Shown: positions 1-17,115, counted from the stretch's first letter. The stretch: 64,000 bases of DNA from Branchiostoma floridae (GCF_000003815.2 NC_049982.1:8115200-8179199); one strand, 5' to 3'. The notes: generated by a model from the letters alone, not told the origin. Numbers and translations are program-made.

Positions 1-1242
1 TATTCATTTCACATCCATCTTGCGGCTCGAAAGCCGAATTATCAGGCTGTTTACATTGAGTATCGCACTTTATTGCTACACACAAGAACATATTGTACAA
101 TTATAACATAAACAATACAATAAGACGTGTGCAGATTCGAGTTCAATATCTAAAAGGCAAATTAAAATAGGGTTAAAACTATACATATTAAAAGTCTGAT
201 CATGCTAATACTGGTTGACTTGGACTATATACAACGTTAGCTAAAAACAGATTGTCCTGACTCCAGGTGGAGTATATACATTGAGTCTACAGTTCGTTCA
301 ACGACATCAGTGACCAAAATCGGTTGTGTTTGACCCTGGTATCATAATGGGAATATGATACAACATGCAATGGTATGATTTTAAAGAAAATGTAACACAC
401 AGGGTTTTTTCTAATCCGTTCTTTATCTGTGAAATTCTCATCGTAGTTGTTCAGCAGTCACCCTGAGCATCCAGTGTATTGTTACCACAATACCTTCTTG
501 TACATGCTTCGCTGAGCACATTGTCAGGCATAACGTTTGGTCAAGTGGCTGTTTGTGCTGTTTCTTTATTGTATATGATGTGATGTAAATACAATAGACA
601 ATGCGTTTAAGTAAAGCTACAGCTGTACAGAAATGTTGCAATAAAAGAGCCTATATGTGTGAAACAGTCTGCTTTATTACTGACTATAGTTAAATGCCTG
701 ATAAGTTCTGCACAATTAATGAATTAGCTAACGTAACATTTGTATTGTTATATTGTTTCACCTCCTTGTGTACATACATAAGTCAAGATTTCTCCACTGA
801 CAGTGTAGTAACTAAGGACAGCAACACCAGCATACAAAAAGACAAGAATTTATTCATTCTTCTTCACATCATGAAGCCATTGACATGTTCATCTAGCCAC
901 ATCGGCTACAATATCAAGCGTAATGCTGTAATCACCAGGACATGGTATTAATATAAAATAGGCTGAACATTGTTGTCACAAGCTCTAATCTAAATGGCTA
1001 TTTCTGAACCCAGCTAGGCCACCTAAAAAAAGCGCAGATAAACACCAAGACAAACGAAAAGACCAGAAACAATGTTTCCATTTCTACTGAGTTAATTAAA
1101 TATCAAAGGTAAGACAAAAATGAAGAAAAATACAAAAACTGGTGTTTCACTTCAAACTGCAAAGCAGATACATGTACATGTGCGTCCTGTTATGTTATGT
1201 GTAAATCTGTGCTTTGGAAATCTCCATGTCTGCATGCTGCGT
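1..1242. other. 3' flank of array gene A, no gene seen
   Basis: No convincing coding exon is visible on either strand. The stretch follows the stop codon of minus-strand gene A and probably holds its 3' UTR. Candidate minus-strand poly(A) signals (AATAAA, read as tttatt on the plus strand) lie near 849-854 and 673-678; which is used cannot be told from sequence. Confidence 0.4.
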
Positions 1243-4200
1243 CTAGTCACTGGTGCAGTCCCTACAGAGGAGAACAAAAAATGATTTGTTGTACAGTTGT
1301 ACATCACTTAATGCACGGTGAAAATCTTCAAATGCCTTTACCGACACTTCCTCTTCTGTGTTGTTCACCTTGTCATAGGTCATCAAGTTTCCTTGCTGTT
1401 TTTGTACCAGGGTTTATTTTTACAGGAAGGGGTTGCTTGCGCCTCGTCGAACAGTGGAACCCATTTCATACGTTTTTTCCGAAAGACGGGTGCCGCCCCA
1501 ACCGAGGTGCCCTTCCCCTATAATCTATTGAAAATCACCTTATGTGAAGTCACGTGGAAAGAGAAGACTCCAGTAGTGTACTTACTGTCCCAAGACCTCC
1601 ACCCGCATGCTGATGCGATCATTCCATGTCTGCGGCCAGAACCGGACGTGACGTGCAGTTACCGGCGGATCCAACAGGTGGCGCACTTCAGTGTCCTGAT
1701 CAGAGTTGCCTGAGAAGACCTGGGATGATATTGTGAAGAGAGGAAAGACGGAAAATGATGGCAAACTATAAAAAGGATTTTTAGAAACACATAATGTAAT
1801 ACACACATAATTTCTAAAATTAAAGTAGAACAAGTATATGAATCATAATTGACTAATGTGCCTAAAAGTACGAGAAAATGTGTTTGTTTGAACTTTTGTT
1901 TATTAATGAAATGGTCTAATCGGCCTGAAGGCCGCTTTCATTCAGGTGATGAGGAATAGTTATAAGGGTTAAACAACATATGGCAAAGATACAGATTACA
2001 TAATTTCTAGTCCTAGTAAATATATACACATACACATCATCATCATAGTCACACGGCGTATAACAGCACCGTTGGGGTGGCATACCATTTCTTCTAGCTG
2101 AATACGAGACGGGTATGCGCCAGGTCTTCCGTCCGGGTTTTATTATTATTACACATAAATGTTACAAAACTCATAACAGGGTGCAAGCTTGAATGTTGGG
2201 TTCGTGACCAGCCATCATGGTGGTTTCTCCTTAAGAGTTGAAGATAAGATTTACCAACCTTCTCACGTCCGAATTTGTCCAGATATGTAGACCACGTGAC
2301 TCCGTCTGTGCTGAAGCGCAGTTTGTAGGAGGTCACCCACTCAGTCTGATGTCCCGACGAACTGGCAGCTCTACCCTGGGTGATAACTCCAGCCACAGTA
2401 GTCTCTGCTCCCACGTCAACCTTCACAGGAAGAACACGTCATACTGAGAAACATCACTGTCATCAGCGCGGTACAAAATGCCTGCGGTGTTCAAAATGTC
2501 GTCTGTAGTTGCATGATTGTAAGTGTGATTGGTCAACCCTTAAACTTCAATTGGTCATTTGTCCACTAAATTGTCCATGCTGACATTTGAATCCATATCT
2601 TCTGGTTTTTGATATGTTCTACATGTTCTATTAAGAAACAAAGATTACACAAATAATTAGAAAATAAAATAGATAACTGCGTGAGTCAACATATATCAAT
2701 CAAGTGGCTGTCAGTGGAGCTAGGTTATGCCTAGCAGGGAGCGGAAAGCGAACACTGGATAGAGGAAAGTAGCGGGCTGGCGCTAGCTGAATTGCTGTGA
2801 AGAGGAGGAGAAGGGAGTGCAAGTATTTGTACTATGACGATGAGGATACAAAAACATGCCAGAAGACTTGCATGGCACTATTGACATAGAACAAAAATTA
2901 TTTGATATGATCAAAAGAGTAATCTATACCCTACAGACTCCACCTACCTGTAGCCATTGCTGCTTGTTGAATTGTTCAGCACACCAGGCTCCGGCGCCCT
3001 CCTGGGAATGAAGGCGAGCTTTGCTGGCGGCACAACTGCCAGTATTGTACTGACTGGATGTAGTAATGTGGCCATCAGGAATAGCGCCGCTCTCCATACC
3101 CAGTGGTACTGCAGTGCACGGCTTCTATATACAGGATATGCATTCACTGATGGTAAATGCCATGTTACCCATCATCCCTGGACCATCGGGCACAATACAA
3201 AGTTGTCCAGATACAAACATTTGTAGCTTGATATGAATTTACGACTTCCTTAAAAACGTTCCCCTCGAGCTCAAGTTTAGCTCCGAACAAATGAATGGCA
3301 TCCTCCTAACGCCCGGTCCCCAACGGCATTATTAACACAAGTCGTTTTGACACGACTGTGGTCCCTCTGCGTAGGAGAATGAATGAATGAATGAATGAAT
3401 GAATGAATGAATGAATGAATGAATGAATGAATGAATGAATGAATGAATGAATGAATGAATGAATGAATGAATGAATGAATGAATGAATGAATGAATGAAT
3501 GAATGAATGAATGAATGAATGACATTACCATGAAATAATAACTAAAGAACACACCCTACCTGTTGGCAGGATTGTCCTCCACACCCTCCACATACACCAG
3601 CCGGCCCGGCAGGACCTGGAGGCCCGGGAACACCATCACGGCCGTCCCGCCCGTCTCGTCCGGCCGGTCCCTCAGGACCCCGGAAGGGACCTGCAAAATT
3701 TGAATATCGATTTATATCTACACTGTTTATATCATTAGTGGCAAAAGGATATTGGTGACAGTGCGTTTCATGTCGCCACTTCTTAACAAAGTAAAGGTAC
3801 GTACAGACACCTAAGGGGCTACGTCGACGAGCACTTTAATTTGGGATTTTAGAAAACGTAACAGAAAACTTTTCCAATACTGCAATAGAAAACGTAACAC
3901 AACATAACAACCATATATCGTGAATTTGACACAAGACGTATGTCAAGTACTGACAGTGCAAGCTTCGAGTCTAACAAGGCGAAATTGTGAATAAGAATCG
4001 GAAAGGGACATATATAATAAGAAACGTTACATAAAAACGAACTTTCAAGTCAAGTCCCAACAAAACGCCGATAACCTACATACCGTATGGTGTGACGGAG
4101 TTGGGGGATCGCCTGTACCTCCACAAGGTGGCGTTGTGTTCAGGGACACTGTCAACTTTGTTCGACTTCTCGCCCTTTATAAAAAAAAATGCAGGTTTAT

Positions 4201-5003
4201 AAGACTTTTTATTTAGCTGCTTGTCTTGGCTCTTGAGTATTCCTAATTGCTATAACATCTCAAGAAGGCAAATAAACAGGGAACCAATGGCCTAAACATT
4301 TGCCGGTAAACATTTACAAACCACCGTGCATCGCTGTATGATGATAGCATTTCAGACACACAAGAAGTAGAACAAAAACTCAATTTTCTTCTAACTACAG
4401 ACCTAATGCCGAGATGTTAAGGCTAAGAAGCCAGTGTTGTTATAAGGTTAACTTTAAAACAGCAACATATTCACGGTTCATTGAACTTACAGCCATGCAC
4501 TGTCAGAATTTACTTCCGTGTTGTAGCGAGCTACTGGCAAAAAGTACCTCTCGAAAGTTGTGTTCCTCAGCATGCCCGAGTTGGAACTTGGTTTCCAGCA
4601 CAGCCAGTCTCTCCCTCAGAGACGCCCCGTCAGCTTTCTCCTTCTGTAACTCCGCACGTTCGCTGTCTAATTGAGTCTGCAGGGACGACAGGTGGATTTT
4701 CAGGGCCGTCACTTCCTCCTTGTGCGAGGACGCTTCCTCCTTGTCTCCTCTAGCGGCGCTTTGCTTGATCTCCATGGCCAAGGTACGATCCTTCAGCATC
4801 AGGATCTGGTCTTTCAGTTGAGACACGTCTTTCGAGGACTTCTCACGGACATGCTTAACTTCGTGAGCGAGGAAGACGAGGGCCGCCACCAGCAGCACCC
4901 CCGCCCCGGCCGCCACGGCCACCGTCACCGGTCGGGCCGCGGGTCGGTCTCGGCGGGCCCGGCCGGTAACTTCGCTTACGTTAAGCAGCTTCTCCGAGCT
5001 CAT
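1243..5003 (-). CDS. Array gene A: type II membrane collagen-like protein with F5/8 type C (discoidin) domain
   Basis: Seven coding exons (minus strand, 5' to 3'): 5003-4548, 4174-4084, 3690-3560, 3124-2948, 2420-2259, 1719-1586, 1261-1243. Phases match throughout and sum to 389 aa. Residues 1-24 are a basic cytosolic tail (RARRDR), about 25-47 a membrane anchor, about 50-130 a charged coiled coil (positive-inside, so type II). Exon 2 ends in a linker with the furin-like site RYRR. Exon 3 is a short collagen segment with [10 protein letters not shown]. Exons 4-7 form one F5/8 type C domain: it opens with [19 protein letters not shown], continues through WLQVDVG and [20 protein letters not shown], and closes with a short last exon coding for DCTSD and stop. 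F5/8C domains usually bind carbohydrate or anionic phospholipid, so a surface or shed recognition role is inferred. The start is the Met of MSSEKLL, conserved in all four paralogues. The acceptor of exon 4 is the weakest boundary. Confidence 0.8.
3377..3522. repeat. (GAAT)n microsatellite in intron 3 of gene A
   Basis: About 36 uninterrupted copies of the tetranucleotide GAAT lie between the collagen exon and the first F5/8C exon of gene A. On the minus strand it produces a spurious His-Ser-Phe-Ile repeat reading frame with no coding meaning. A shorter imperfect GAAT/GAAC array occurs near 47750-47850 in the second tetraspanin. Confidence 0.95.
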
Positions 5004-5504
5004 TGTCAGCTTGTAGCGAGAACAGACTGACAGAGAAAGGACAAATCTATAACGTCACTTTCTGTTACCTGAGAGCACTTCCACTTTCAACAGTTGGGAC
5101 TTGAAGTAAGAATAAATACCCTGTGAGAATAGTGCGCATTTTACAGCAACGTTTCAGGGTATAGAAGCATTGACTGATTGAGGTGTACAGGTATAAGGTG
5201 TCATTTCCCAACAATGCCAACTGTGCACCTGACTCCACAAAATCAACACGACAGCAGGTTGTAAACAGTAGTGTCTTTTTCCAAACGATTGTTCCATGCC
5301 AATAATCTGAAAGGAACGGACGATGAAATTTGGTGTCATCGTTCCATTTCCCCGATACAATGTGAGACAATGGTTTGTTTTGTAAAGAGCTGGTACTCTC
5401 CAAGCAGAACATGTTATTTCAAGTTGTTAACGTCCCATTTTCAGAAATTGACGTACAATTCCTCATCAGTATATCAAATGATCAACATTTACCCGTCTGT
5501 CCCC
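5004..5504. other. 5' flank of gene A
   Basis: The sequence lies upstream of the gene A start codon on the minus strand and should contain its promoter and 5' UTR. No clear TATA box or coding exon could be assigned. Confidence 0.4.
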
Positions 5505-5507
5505 TAA

Positions 5508-6025
5508 GGCCACAGCAAGTAAATTTTATGGATGACATCCTCTGCAGACTGCAAAATAGTGCGATAGGGCGAAAAAAACAAGATGGGTGAAAAAAAAAAA
5601 CAAGATGGTTACATTTTCAAAAATAGGCACTATAAAGTTGTGATTACTGTTGTAAAAAGAATTAATGGGACAAAACATGGTATCAGAGCCAACAAGGCAT
5701 TAATTCCTATATGTACTGGTGTGGTAAAAGTGACACTAGTGTGGTAGACTGGCATCACCAACAAAGTCGGTAACCACACTCATAGCTTACATATTGGTGT
5801 CGCTTTTACAACTATCCAATAACTTTCATTTCTACAATTACAGTCCTCGGTACCTTGCAAGTGTCACTTCTACAAGTACAATTATTAGGCTATATAACAC
5901 AATATATTTGCACATTTTGTACTTTATCGTCATGTTGACCATCCCTCCTTGTTTTGTTTTTTTCTGAAATCAGGCGAAAATTAATGCGCGCGTGATGTCA
6001 TCCATAACATTTACTTGCTGTGGCC
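5508..6025. mobile_element. Harbinger-like MITE, copy 1
   Basis: Terminal inverted repeats read GGCCACAGCAAGTAAATTTT on the left and end CTTGCTGTGGCC on the right; the adjoining GATGACATC/GATGTCATC also mirror each other. The element is flanked on both sides by the trinucleotide TAA (5505-5507 and 6026-6028), as expected for the 3-bp TWA target duplication of PIF/Harbinger elements. No transposase frame is present, so it is non-autonomous. A second copy lies at 22340-22851. Confidence 0.8.
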
Positions 6026-6028
6026 TAA

Positions 6029-6783
6029 TTTACAAAACCTGAAACGCGTGATGTATGACACGTATAGCGTCCGTAAATAGGTCCAGATAATGAAATCTTT
6101 ATTGACACGACAAAAGTACAGCAACTTTCGCAAGGTCTATAATAACTACTTATACAACTAAGCAGACATATGTGAATATCTACAGGTATGAATAAGTCAA
6201 CATATTGGGTCTAGCATTTCATTTACGCTATTGGTTCTACGGTATAAAGATATACACACACACGAGTACGGGTCTACAAGTGTTCACAGTACCTAATGTT
6301 TGGTATTGCGACTATGATTAGTACACCTTATGGAATATATCAAAGGGCATTTCTATCTACCCAAAGATGTGGTATTCGGTATTTACACTAAAATTGCCAT
6401 TAGCTAACTATCTTCTTCAGTAGAACTCGAAGCGTAGTGCTTGAGACGACGCGTTCTGCTTTTCTCTTTACCTTGCAATGCGGCTTTAATTTGCTACGAA
6501 AATATCATGCACACGGGATAAGCACCATATGAACTACACATCTCTTTATGTGTGTTGTGTTCTGATATTAAACACCACAATCAAGTTAGTGTGCTTGTGA
6601 AAAATCAAGGTATATCATAATTAATAGATACATTTGCAAACTGATTTTCTCAGCCTATGAAGCATCGAATGAAGATTCTAAAGCCGCGCCAGGCCACGAT
6701 GAGAATCCTGAAATATATGGCTCTCTTCATACTTCCAGGGTCGTACTCAATTGCTGGCCTGTAAACAATGTACCAGTGATCGT
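6029..6783. other. Probable 3' UTR and downstream flank of gene B
   Basis: No coding exon is seen. The stretch follows the gene B stop codon on the minus strand. A possible minus-strand poly(A) signal (tttatt on the plus strand) lies near 6098-6103. Confidence 0.35.
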
Positions 6784-9700
6784 CTAACTGTACACATCGT
6801 CCTGTCCACGCGCCCGGTTACAGTTAGGGCCGTTGCTGCTGCAGTCAAACGTGTCGAGCATGTTATCGAAATCCTGCACCATGGACGGCATCGCCTCGGG
6901 GGCGGTGGCAGGGTTGTTATTGAAGCCCACCACATCTGCTCGCAGGCTTGCAACAGGACCTACGGAGATTAAATGTCAAGGCTTTAAGCTAGTCACCTAT
7001 ACCTTTTACATAAGATCAGGCCTACATGGCTTCTTCTTACCTCCACATTTGGTAGACGGCTTTGAAGAGGACATAAGGAATGTCTCTTCGAAAAAAATCA
7101 CATTGTCGACTCAGGAAAAAATGTGTAAACAGCCAGTTTACTAGCACCTTCGACAGGAAGGTTATGTTTCCGGCAATGTTCTTGCGCGTGCGCGCATGTG
7201 TGCTTGTGTGTATGTGTGTGTCTGTGCCTGTATCTATAACGTTATCTATATCTGTGTGTCTATATGATCATGATAACAATCAAAGGTACCCACCTTGAAG
7301 ATAGTCGTCCTCACCAAGATTTTCCAAATCTGGAGCGGCAAAAGCCACCAGTCGCTCCTCTCCACCACTGTCCGCGTCGTAGACTAGGCTTGTCACATTC
7401 CCTACACGGCTCCAGTGTGTGGCTTCTCTTCTGCGCCTGGTCCCATTGCCGCCCGTGATAGGTCCTTCCCTTCCGCTGAAGGGAATCAAGCCTACCAAAA
7501 GTCAGGAAAAGTGAGACGTTGCAATATTATCTAAAGATAAGTGGAAAGCTTCTAATTCAAAAGGTAACAACTATTAAAAACTGTAACGTTAGACATTTAA
7601 ATTGGAGAATAATATACCGGATGATATTCCTTTTGAAATATCGACTTACCCACATCACGTAAGTCTTCAAGGTCCCTCAGCACATTGCTCAGCCCGAGTT
7701 TCCTAAGAAACCCCGGAGAAGACCTTGTCAGAGCCGTTATTTCAGGGTGTAAGACGTCGTAGTTAACACATGCGTCTGTGGAGTAGTTGTCGTCTGCTGA
7801 CGGACCGTAGAGAGGACGCACCAGACAGGACGCTGTGGCAAGATTATCATAAGGAATGAGCTAAGATCTGATTCCAATGCCGTGGAACATCCTGGAGAAA
7901 TTTTAAAAATTGAGTTGCAATAATATGTAATTAAAATCTATTTCACAGTGAAATCCTTCATAGCCATCAGCACAGTAGCAGGTGTAACCGCCAGCGCGGT
8001 CGATACAAAATCCGCCATTTTAATTTGAAACGTCGAAGAATGACTGGGGGGCACTCCTAGTATCCGGTAGTCCAAGGGGACAAATTTGTGGCTTCGTAGC
8101 CCGACCGGGGCTACATCCCTGGCGGGCACCAGTGCTGTGAGTGTGAATGCTTCTTGAACAACAAATCGTGTACATGATTTTCAAAAGTAAGAAAAGAAAT
8201 GTCTCATTAGGAAAGTAATATCTGTATATGGTGCAGAATAAAGTGTTTTTTTTCTATTTCAGAACTAACCTGTTTGATAGCTGTGACTTCTTCCACACAC
8301 CCCGCAGCACCCACCAGGAGGCCCGGGCGGCCCGGGAACACCATCACGGCCGTCCCGCCCGTCTCGTCCGGACGGTCCCTCAGGACCCCGGAAGGGACCT
8401 GTGGCAGTTGTAGTGAGGTTTACAGTTACATTTGACAGATACACAGGTACAGATGGTGTAGCAGTAGCATCCGTTAGTGTATAAATCGTTATAAATACAT
8501 CAGCCCGGGACAAACTACACTACACTAGCTAATGGCAGTTTTTAAGGTGAGACGAGTAACAATATCAACAATTCCCTTCACCCTGCCACCAGTTGTAAAA
8601 CGTTAGCGTCTTCGTAAAAAATGCAGAGATCAAGTGATCTTTATTTTTGAAATATCACTGTTGTTATTCCAGGTGTGTTCGAGTGGAAAGAACCATGTCT
8701 GCCCACCTAAGCCGTAGGGTGTTGTGATGGTGTTTGCAGCTCTCTTGGACCGTCGCATGGGGGCGCTGTGATCTCCAAGCTTGACGTCATCACCGACATG
8801 ACTCGGTTTCACGTCGGGATCAGTCTCCTGTTGTAAAACAAACAAATGTTCAAAATTTACGATCAGACAGTATATACAACAAGTTCTCTTACAATTCCAT
8901 ACCATCACCGCAATACTAACACTGTTTACAGCTATCTAAAGTTGAAAAACCAGACATGTCGAGTTTTTGCCGGATGGTTACCTTTGAGGTATGGGTGACC
9001 CAACGTGCCCAATTAATCTGCGGTGTTCATGCGTATGATATATACATGAATACATATTCAGACATTATTGTTGTTTTCAATGATATGAGACAATTGTGAT
9101 TCTGAGCGCTATCACAGAATTTTACCATAAAGTAAGGGAAAGGTTATGTAAAATTCTAAGAGTTGATGGAAGAATGACATATCTAAGGTGTGAGATTATA
9201 GCATTATGTATGCTTAAGTATGCTGTATTGAACACCCTAACCTGGTCATAATAAGCAAATCTAATATAAATGGAGTGAAGAACTTTACCTAAAGCTTACT
9301 ATGATGTAACATTGTGTTAACATTGTTGTTATCGAAACGGAAGAATCTGTGTTGCATCCTTACCTCATGAGAGGTTCGGTAGATTGGTTGTTCTTCATTT
9401 TTGAATCCGAGTTGGAACTTGGTTTCCAGCACAGCCAGTCTCTCTCTCAAAGACGTCCCGTCAGCTTTCTCCTTCTGTAACTCCGTCTTCAGTAACGACA
9501 GTTGAATTTTTAGGGCCGTCACTTCCTCGTTGTCTCCAGTAGCGGCGTCCTGCTTGATCTCCATAGCCAAGGTACGCTCCTTCAGCGCCAGGATCTGGTC
9601 ATTTGCCTTTACTAGTTGATCCTCCAGTTGAATTGCGTTCCCCCGAATATATTTGACTTCGTGAGCTAGGAAGGCAAGGGCCGCCACCACCAGCGCCCCC

Positions 9701-9801
9701 GCCCCGGCCGCCACGGCTACCGTCACCGGTCGGGCCGCGGGTCGGTCTCGGCGGGCCCGGCCGGCAACTTCGCTTACGTGTAGCAGCTTCTCCGAGCTCA
9801 T
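6784..9801 (-). CDS. Array gene B: type II membrane collagen-like protein with unrecognised C-terminal domain
   Basis: Six coding exons (minus strand): 9801-9364, 8827-8707, 8398-8270, 7832-7650, 7491-7294, 6959-6784. All junctions keep phase and give 414 aa. Exons 1-3 are the constant part of the family: tail, membrane anchor, coiled coil, linker ending RRSKR (furin-type) and a collagen segment with [10 protein letters not shown]. Exons 4-6 (residues about 230-414) encode a domain I do not recognise. It contains DACVNYDVLHPEI, a tetra-arginine stretch (TRRRRE) that could be another proprotein cleavage site, and a Cys pair near the C-terminus (DCSSNGPNC). The protein ends QDDVYS. The exon 3 donor and the 7832 acceptor fit each other in phase (1), skipping an EGF-like relic in the intron. 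The extracellular ligand is unknown. Confidence 0.72.
7942..8019 (-). pseudogene. EGF-like exon relic in intron 3 of gene B
   Basis: The minus strand encodes the C-terminal half of an EGF module, NGGFCIDRAGGYTCYC followed by ADGYEGFHCE, matching the C-x-C-x2-G-Y-x-G-x2-C end of EGF domains. An in-frame TAA precedes the Asn codon (8020-8022), no acceptor AG or donor GT lies at suitable positions, and the first EGF cysteines are missing. The flanking exons splice in phase without it. It reads as a decayed EGF exon. Confidence 0.7.
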
Positions 9802-11426
9802 AGCGAGAATGTGACTTGGCGTGACAACAAACCCTTAAATTTCTCACGTTGACTGTAGACAATTTTCTACCTGACTGAGGACAGTGTGGCAGTGTCAGAT
9901 ACCGAAATGCGCAGCTGATATGAAGAATACCAGTGGTCGAAGGTCATTGGTTAGAACACCTGTGGCATTCAATTATATTCATGCATGACATCTGATTAGT
10001 TGGTTGGTGTTACGTAAAACGTTTTACTAACGATGTGAACTATGCTCTTCTCATGACGGTTTACATAAAACTCTGAGACAATTTCTTGACACATCTTATG
10101 ACGGCGCAGGCGACGTATCATAATTCCTCCTTCGTGAAAAGTTTCGTTCCGATCCGTTCAGCATTAGGAGGTCCTTCGGCGGTCTTAAGCATACATTTTC
10201 TCTTGAAAATTACAACACTGCATCAGTAAACTAATTCTGTCCAGGTAAACACTCGCATGTATACGTGACCTTTTCCTACTTGAATGAATACACCGGCACA
10301 TCATGACTCGATGTTCACTGCCACTGGCCCAATCCCAACACATAGCGCAGATCGGTCCGAGAGTTAACTGAACACACCATTTCATTTCAAACAAACCTGA
10401 CGAACGAAGAAGAGAAAGGCACACTTACATCCATTAACGAGGAAACGACGGCAGAAAGAAAATAAAATAAGTCAAGTCGAAAATTACTAAATCACAGCAG
10501 CCTGGGGCCAGATTGAGACGTTTTAGGAAGGTCAGAAAGGCGAGAAAATATTTCTTTCAAAGATCTAATTTGTTATTGGAGACGTGCAGTCACAGTTACT
10601 AAGTTTCCCAAACGTACAGTCCATGTCATGTTTTAAATACACGTATAAAGACAGGAGGATAAAACCTGCTTTTAGCATGTGTCCTTGATGTCTGATATAC
10701 AGCATTCCCATTAGGAATTCATGACCTCCTCGTTTACAATCATGAACATACCCCCTACGAATCAAGTATTTGCCTTCTTGGAACCTGCTTGGTATGAAGC
10801 GATAAAGGTTCTTCTTCGAAGTGCTAAGCGAAGGAGAGGGGGAAATGGTGGCGTGATGCCATCAGTATGTAGTGTCTTCGTCTGATTTGAACAGGTTTTT
10901 AGACACTGGCACCTATCCGGTCTTTGTGTTTTATGGACCTATGCTAGTCTATCACGACATAAGGCGTGTAACTGTTACTAGTACTTAAACTCCGCAAGTA
11001 TGGCTTCAGCTAAGCAGCAGATGCAGACGTAGTAATGTAATGAATAACAGGCGATCAGACAACTTTATGAAGTTCTACCCAACATCTGCTTAGAGATTAC
11101 TGACAAGCACGTAAAGAGAGAGGCAACAAAGATCAGCAGCAGAGCTGACTTTTGCTCACTACAAAATACATTTCTGATGCCATGGCTAGATTATCTGAGA
11201 GATAATACATTTTAACAATTAGTATACATGAAATCATATGCTATGTATTCTTACTTACATGTATCTTTAAGGTTTTAAGGTTTTTTTATCCAGAAGAAAG
11301 CTGGAGCTTCAAGATGCAATGAGGTATTGAGGTATTTGAAGATGTGGTGAGCATAGGGGCACCTTTGGATTAACTACGTACAAATGATTCCAGCCAAGCA
11401 TATGACAATACAAGTGCTGAAGATTG
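9802..11426. repeat. Duplicated 5' flank of gene B
   Basis: No coding exon is seen. About 9850-10190 is closely matched by about 16625-16990 upstream of gene C (shared strings such as GGTCGAAGGTCATTGGTTAG and GACGGCGCAGGCGACGTATC). About 10200-10440 matches about 21710-21960 upstream of gene D. These are segmental-duplication copies of the 5' flank and presumably carry the shared promoter. Confidence 0.75.
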
Positions 11427-11432
11427 TTTATT
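11427..11432 (-). terminator. Poly(A) signal, gene C
   Basis: AATAAA on the minus strand (tttatt on the plus) lies about 1.08 kb past the gene C stop. The surrounding 400 bases are conserved at the equivalent place after gene D, which supports a real 3' UTR end. Confidence 0.55.
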
Positions 11433-12505
11433 GCGTAGTACATGGAATTCGCACAAATCTTCCAGAGACAAAATGAACATACAAAAATGAAACAATACTC
11501 ACTTGTTTACTGTATAGCACGATAAAAATCATGTTGAAACAATTCCAAAATGACTAAAGAAATATGCCTTTGTTGATAGAGCATGCAGCACTTAAATCCC
11601 ACAAAGACCACCAACAAACTTAAGGACCACAGAATACTGCATTGTCAATTGTACAGCATAGTTTTCCTGTTCACAAATTAACAATAAATTGTTCTAGTTT
11701 CTTTCCAAGTTGAGGTGATGAAAAGCATCTTGATTATGAATAGTTGCACACAGCAAAGGAAACGTGTCTGAAACTAGTGTCTAATGAAGGAGTAATATTT
11801 TGAAACAAAAGTAGATTCAGAATAGATCTATATCTAGCTTTATAGGGCCTTCACACTGAAACCGAATTAACAGGGATCAAGCAGAACCAGTCGGAATGAA
11901 GTATTTGCAAAATTCCTGCCACATTCGGGGTCATTCGGGTGGGAATTCCAAATGGACCTTATATCCCCTTCACACGAGAAGGAATGAGCCCAAATGCCGT
12001 CAGAATGAAAATTCTTTTCTATTCCTGGGAATTCGTAGTGTATTCTAGAAATTCTCACTGCATTCCAGATATTCTTTTGGCCACATTCTAACAGGATTCG
12101 AAGTGGCTTGCCATTTCGGTTCTCCATCGAATGAGATAAGAATGTTTCGAATAATGTTGGAATGCCGTAGAATGCGGTCATACTGCAGTTAGAATAGTTA
12201 GAATACACTTAGAATATACCTTGAATGACATTCGATATCTCTCCACTTCAAATGTATCTCGACAGTTTTTAACATGTCAAAATCTGTCGGGCCAGCCAAG
12301 AGAACGGGCACAAATAGCTGGAACGCAGTGAGAATTTCTGGAACACACTACGAATTGCCAGGAAATGACAGGAATAGAAAAAAAATACATTCTGACGGCA
12401 TTCCGCGTGATTCTTGCTCTCGTGTGAAGGGGGCTTTAAAAGACGACTTACTGTTTTGTATAGATTTACTTGACAATCTCTAATTTTGGGAAGATGCCAG
12501 AGCTA
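11433..12505 (-). other. Probable 3' UTR of gene C
   Basis: About 11440-11790 is recognisably homologous to about 17125-17460, the region after gene D, for example around GTCAATTGTACAGCA. It is interrupted by the inverted-repeat element at about 11843-12437. Confidence 0.6.
11843..12437. mobile_element. MITE-like inverted-repeat element
   Basis: The ends are inverted copies: GGCCTTCACAC on the left and GTGTGAAGGGGGC on the right. Interior segments also mirror each other: CCTTCACACGAGAAGGAATG and AATGCCGTCAGAATG on the left against CATTCTGACGGCATT and CTCGTGTGAAGGGG on the right. It is rich in the words GAATTC, ATTCC and TTCTAG and has no coding frame. The target-site duplication is unclear. 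Confidence 0.6.
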
Positions 12506-16599
<4,094 letters not shown>

Positions 16600-17115
16600 T
16601 GCGAGAATGTGACTTGGCGTTACCAAGATTGTAGACAATTTTCTAGACGACCGAGGACAAAATGGCAGTGTCGGATACCGATATGCGCAGCTAATATGAG
16701 GGATACCAGTGGTCGAAGGTCATTGGTTAGAACACCATTGGCATCATTCATGCATTCATTCATGCATGACATCTGATTAGTTGGTTGGTGTTACGTAAAA
16801 CTTTTTACTAAACGACGTAAGCTATCCACGTCTCCTGGCGGCTTTACAGAAAACTGCACACCTTTTCTCTGAGACAATTACTTGACACATCTTCAATATG
16901 ACGGCGCAGGCGACGTATCATAATTCCTCCTTCGTTCCTAAATTTTCGTTCCTATCCGGTCAGCATTAGGAGGTGCTTCGGCCCTTAACCAAACATCCCA
17001 ACACTGCCTCTCTGCACTAACCCTGTCCTCAAGATTTGGTGAGCAACTTTGGGATGATTACACACAGATAGTTCCAGCCAAGCATGAGACATTAGATGTA
17101 CGTGCTGAAGATTTT
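16600..17115. repeat. Duplicated 5' flank of gene C
   Basis: The segment upstream of gene C is a close copy of the segment upstream of gene B (about 9850-10190), in the same orientation relative to the gene. No coding exon is seen. It presumably carries the shared promoter. Confidence 0.7.

Noticed and set aside
3277-3552. Open frame of repeated His-Ser-Phe-Ile on the minus strand
   Set aside because: It is only the (GAAT)n microsatellite read in frame, inside an intron of gene A.
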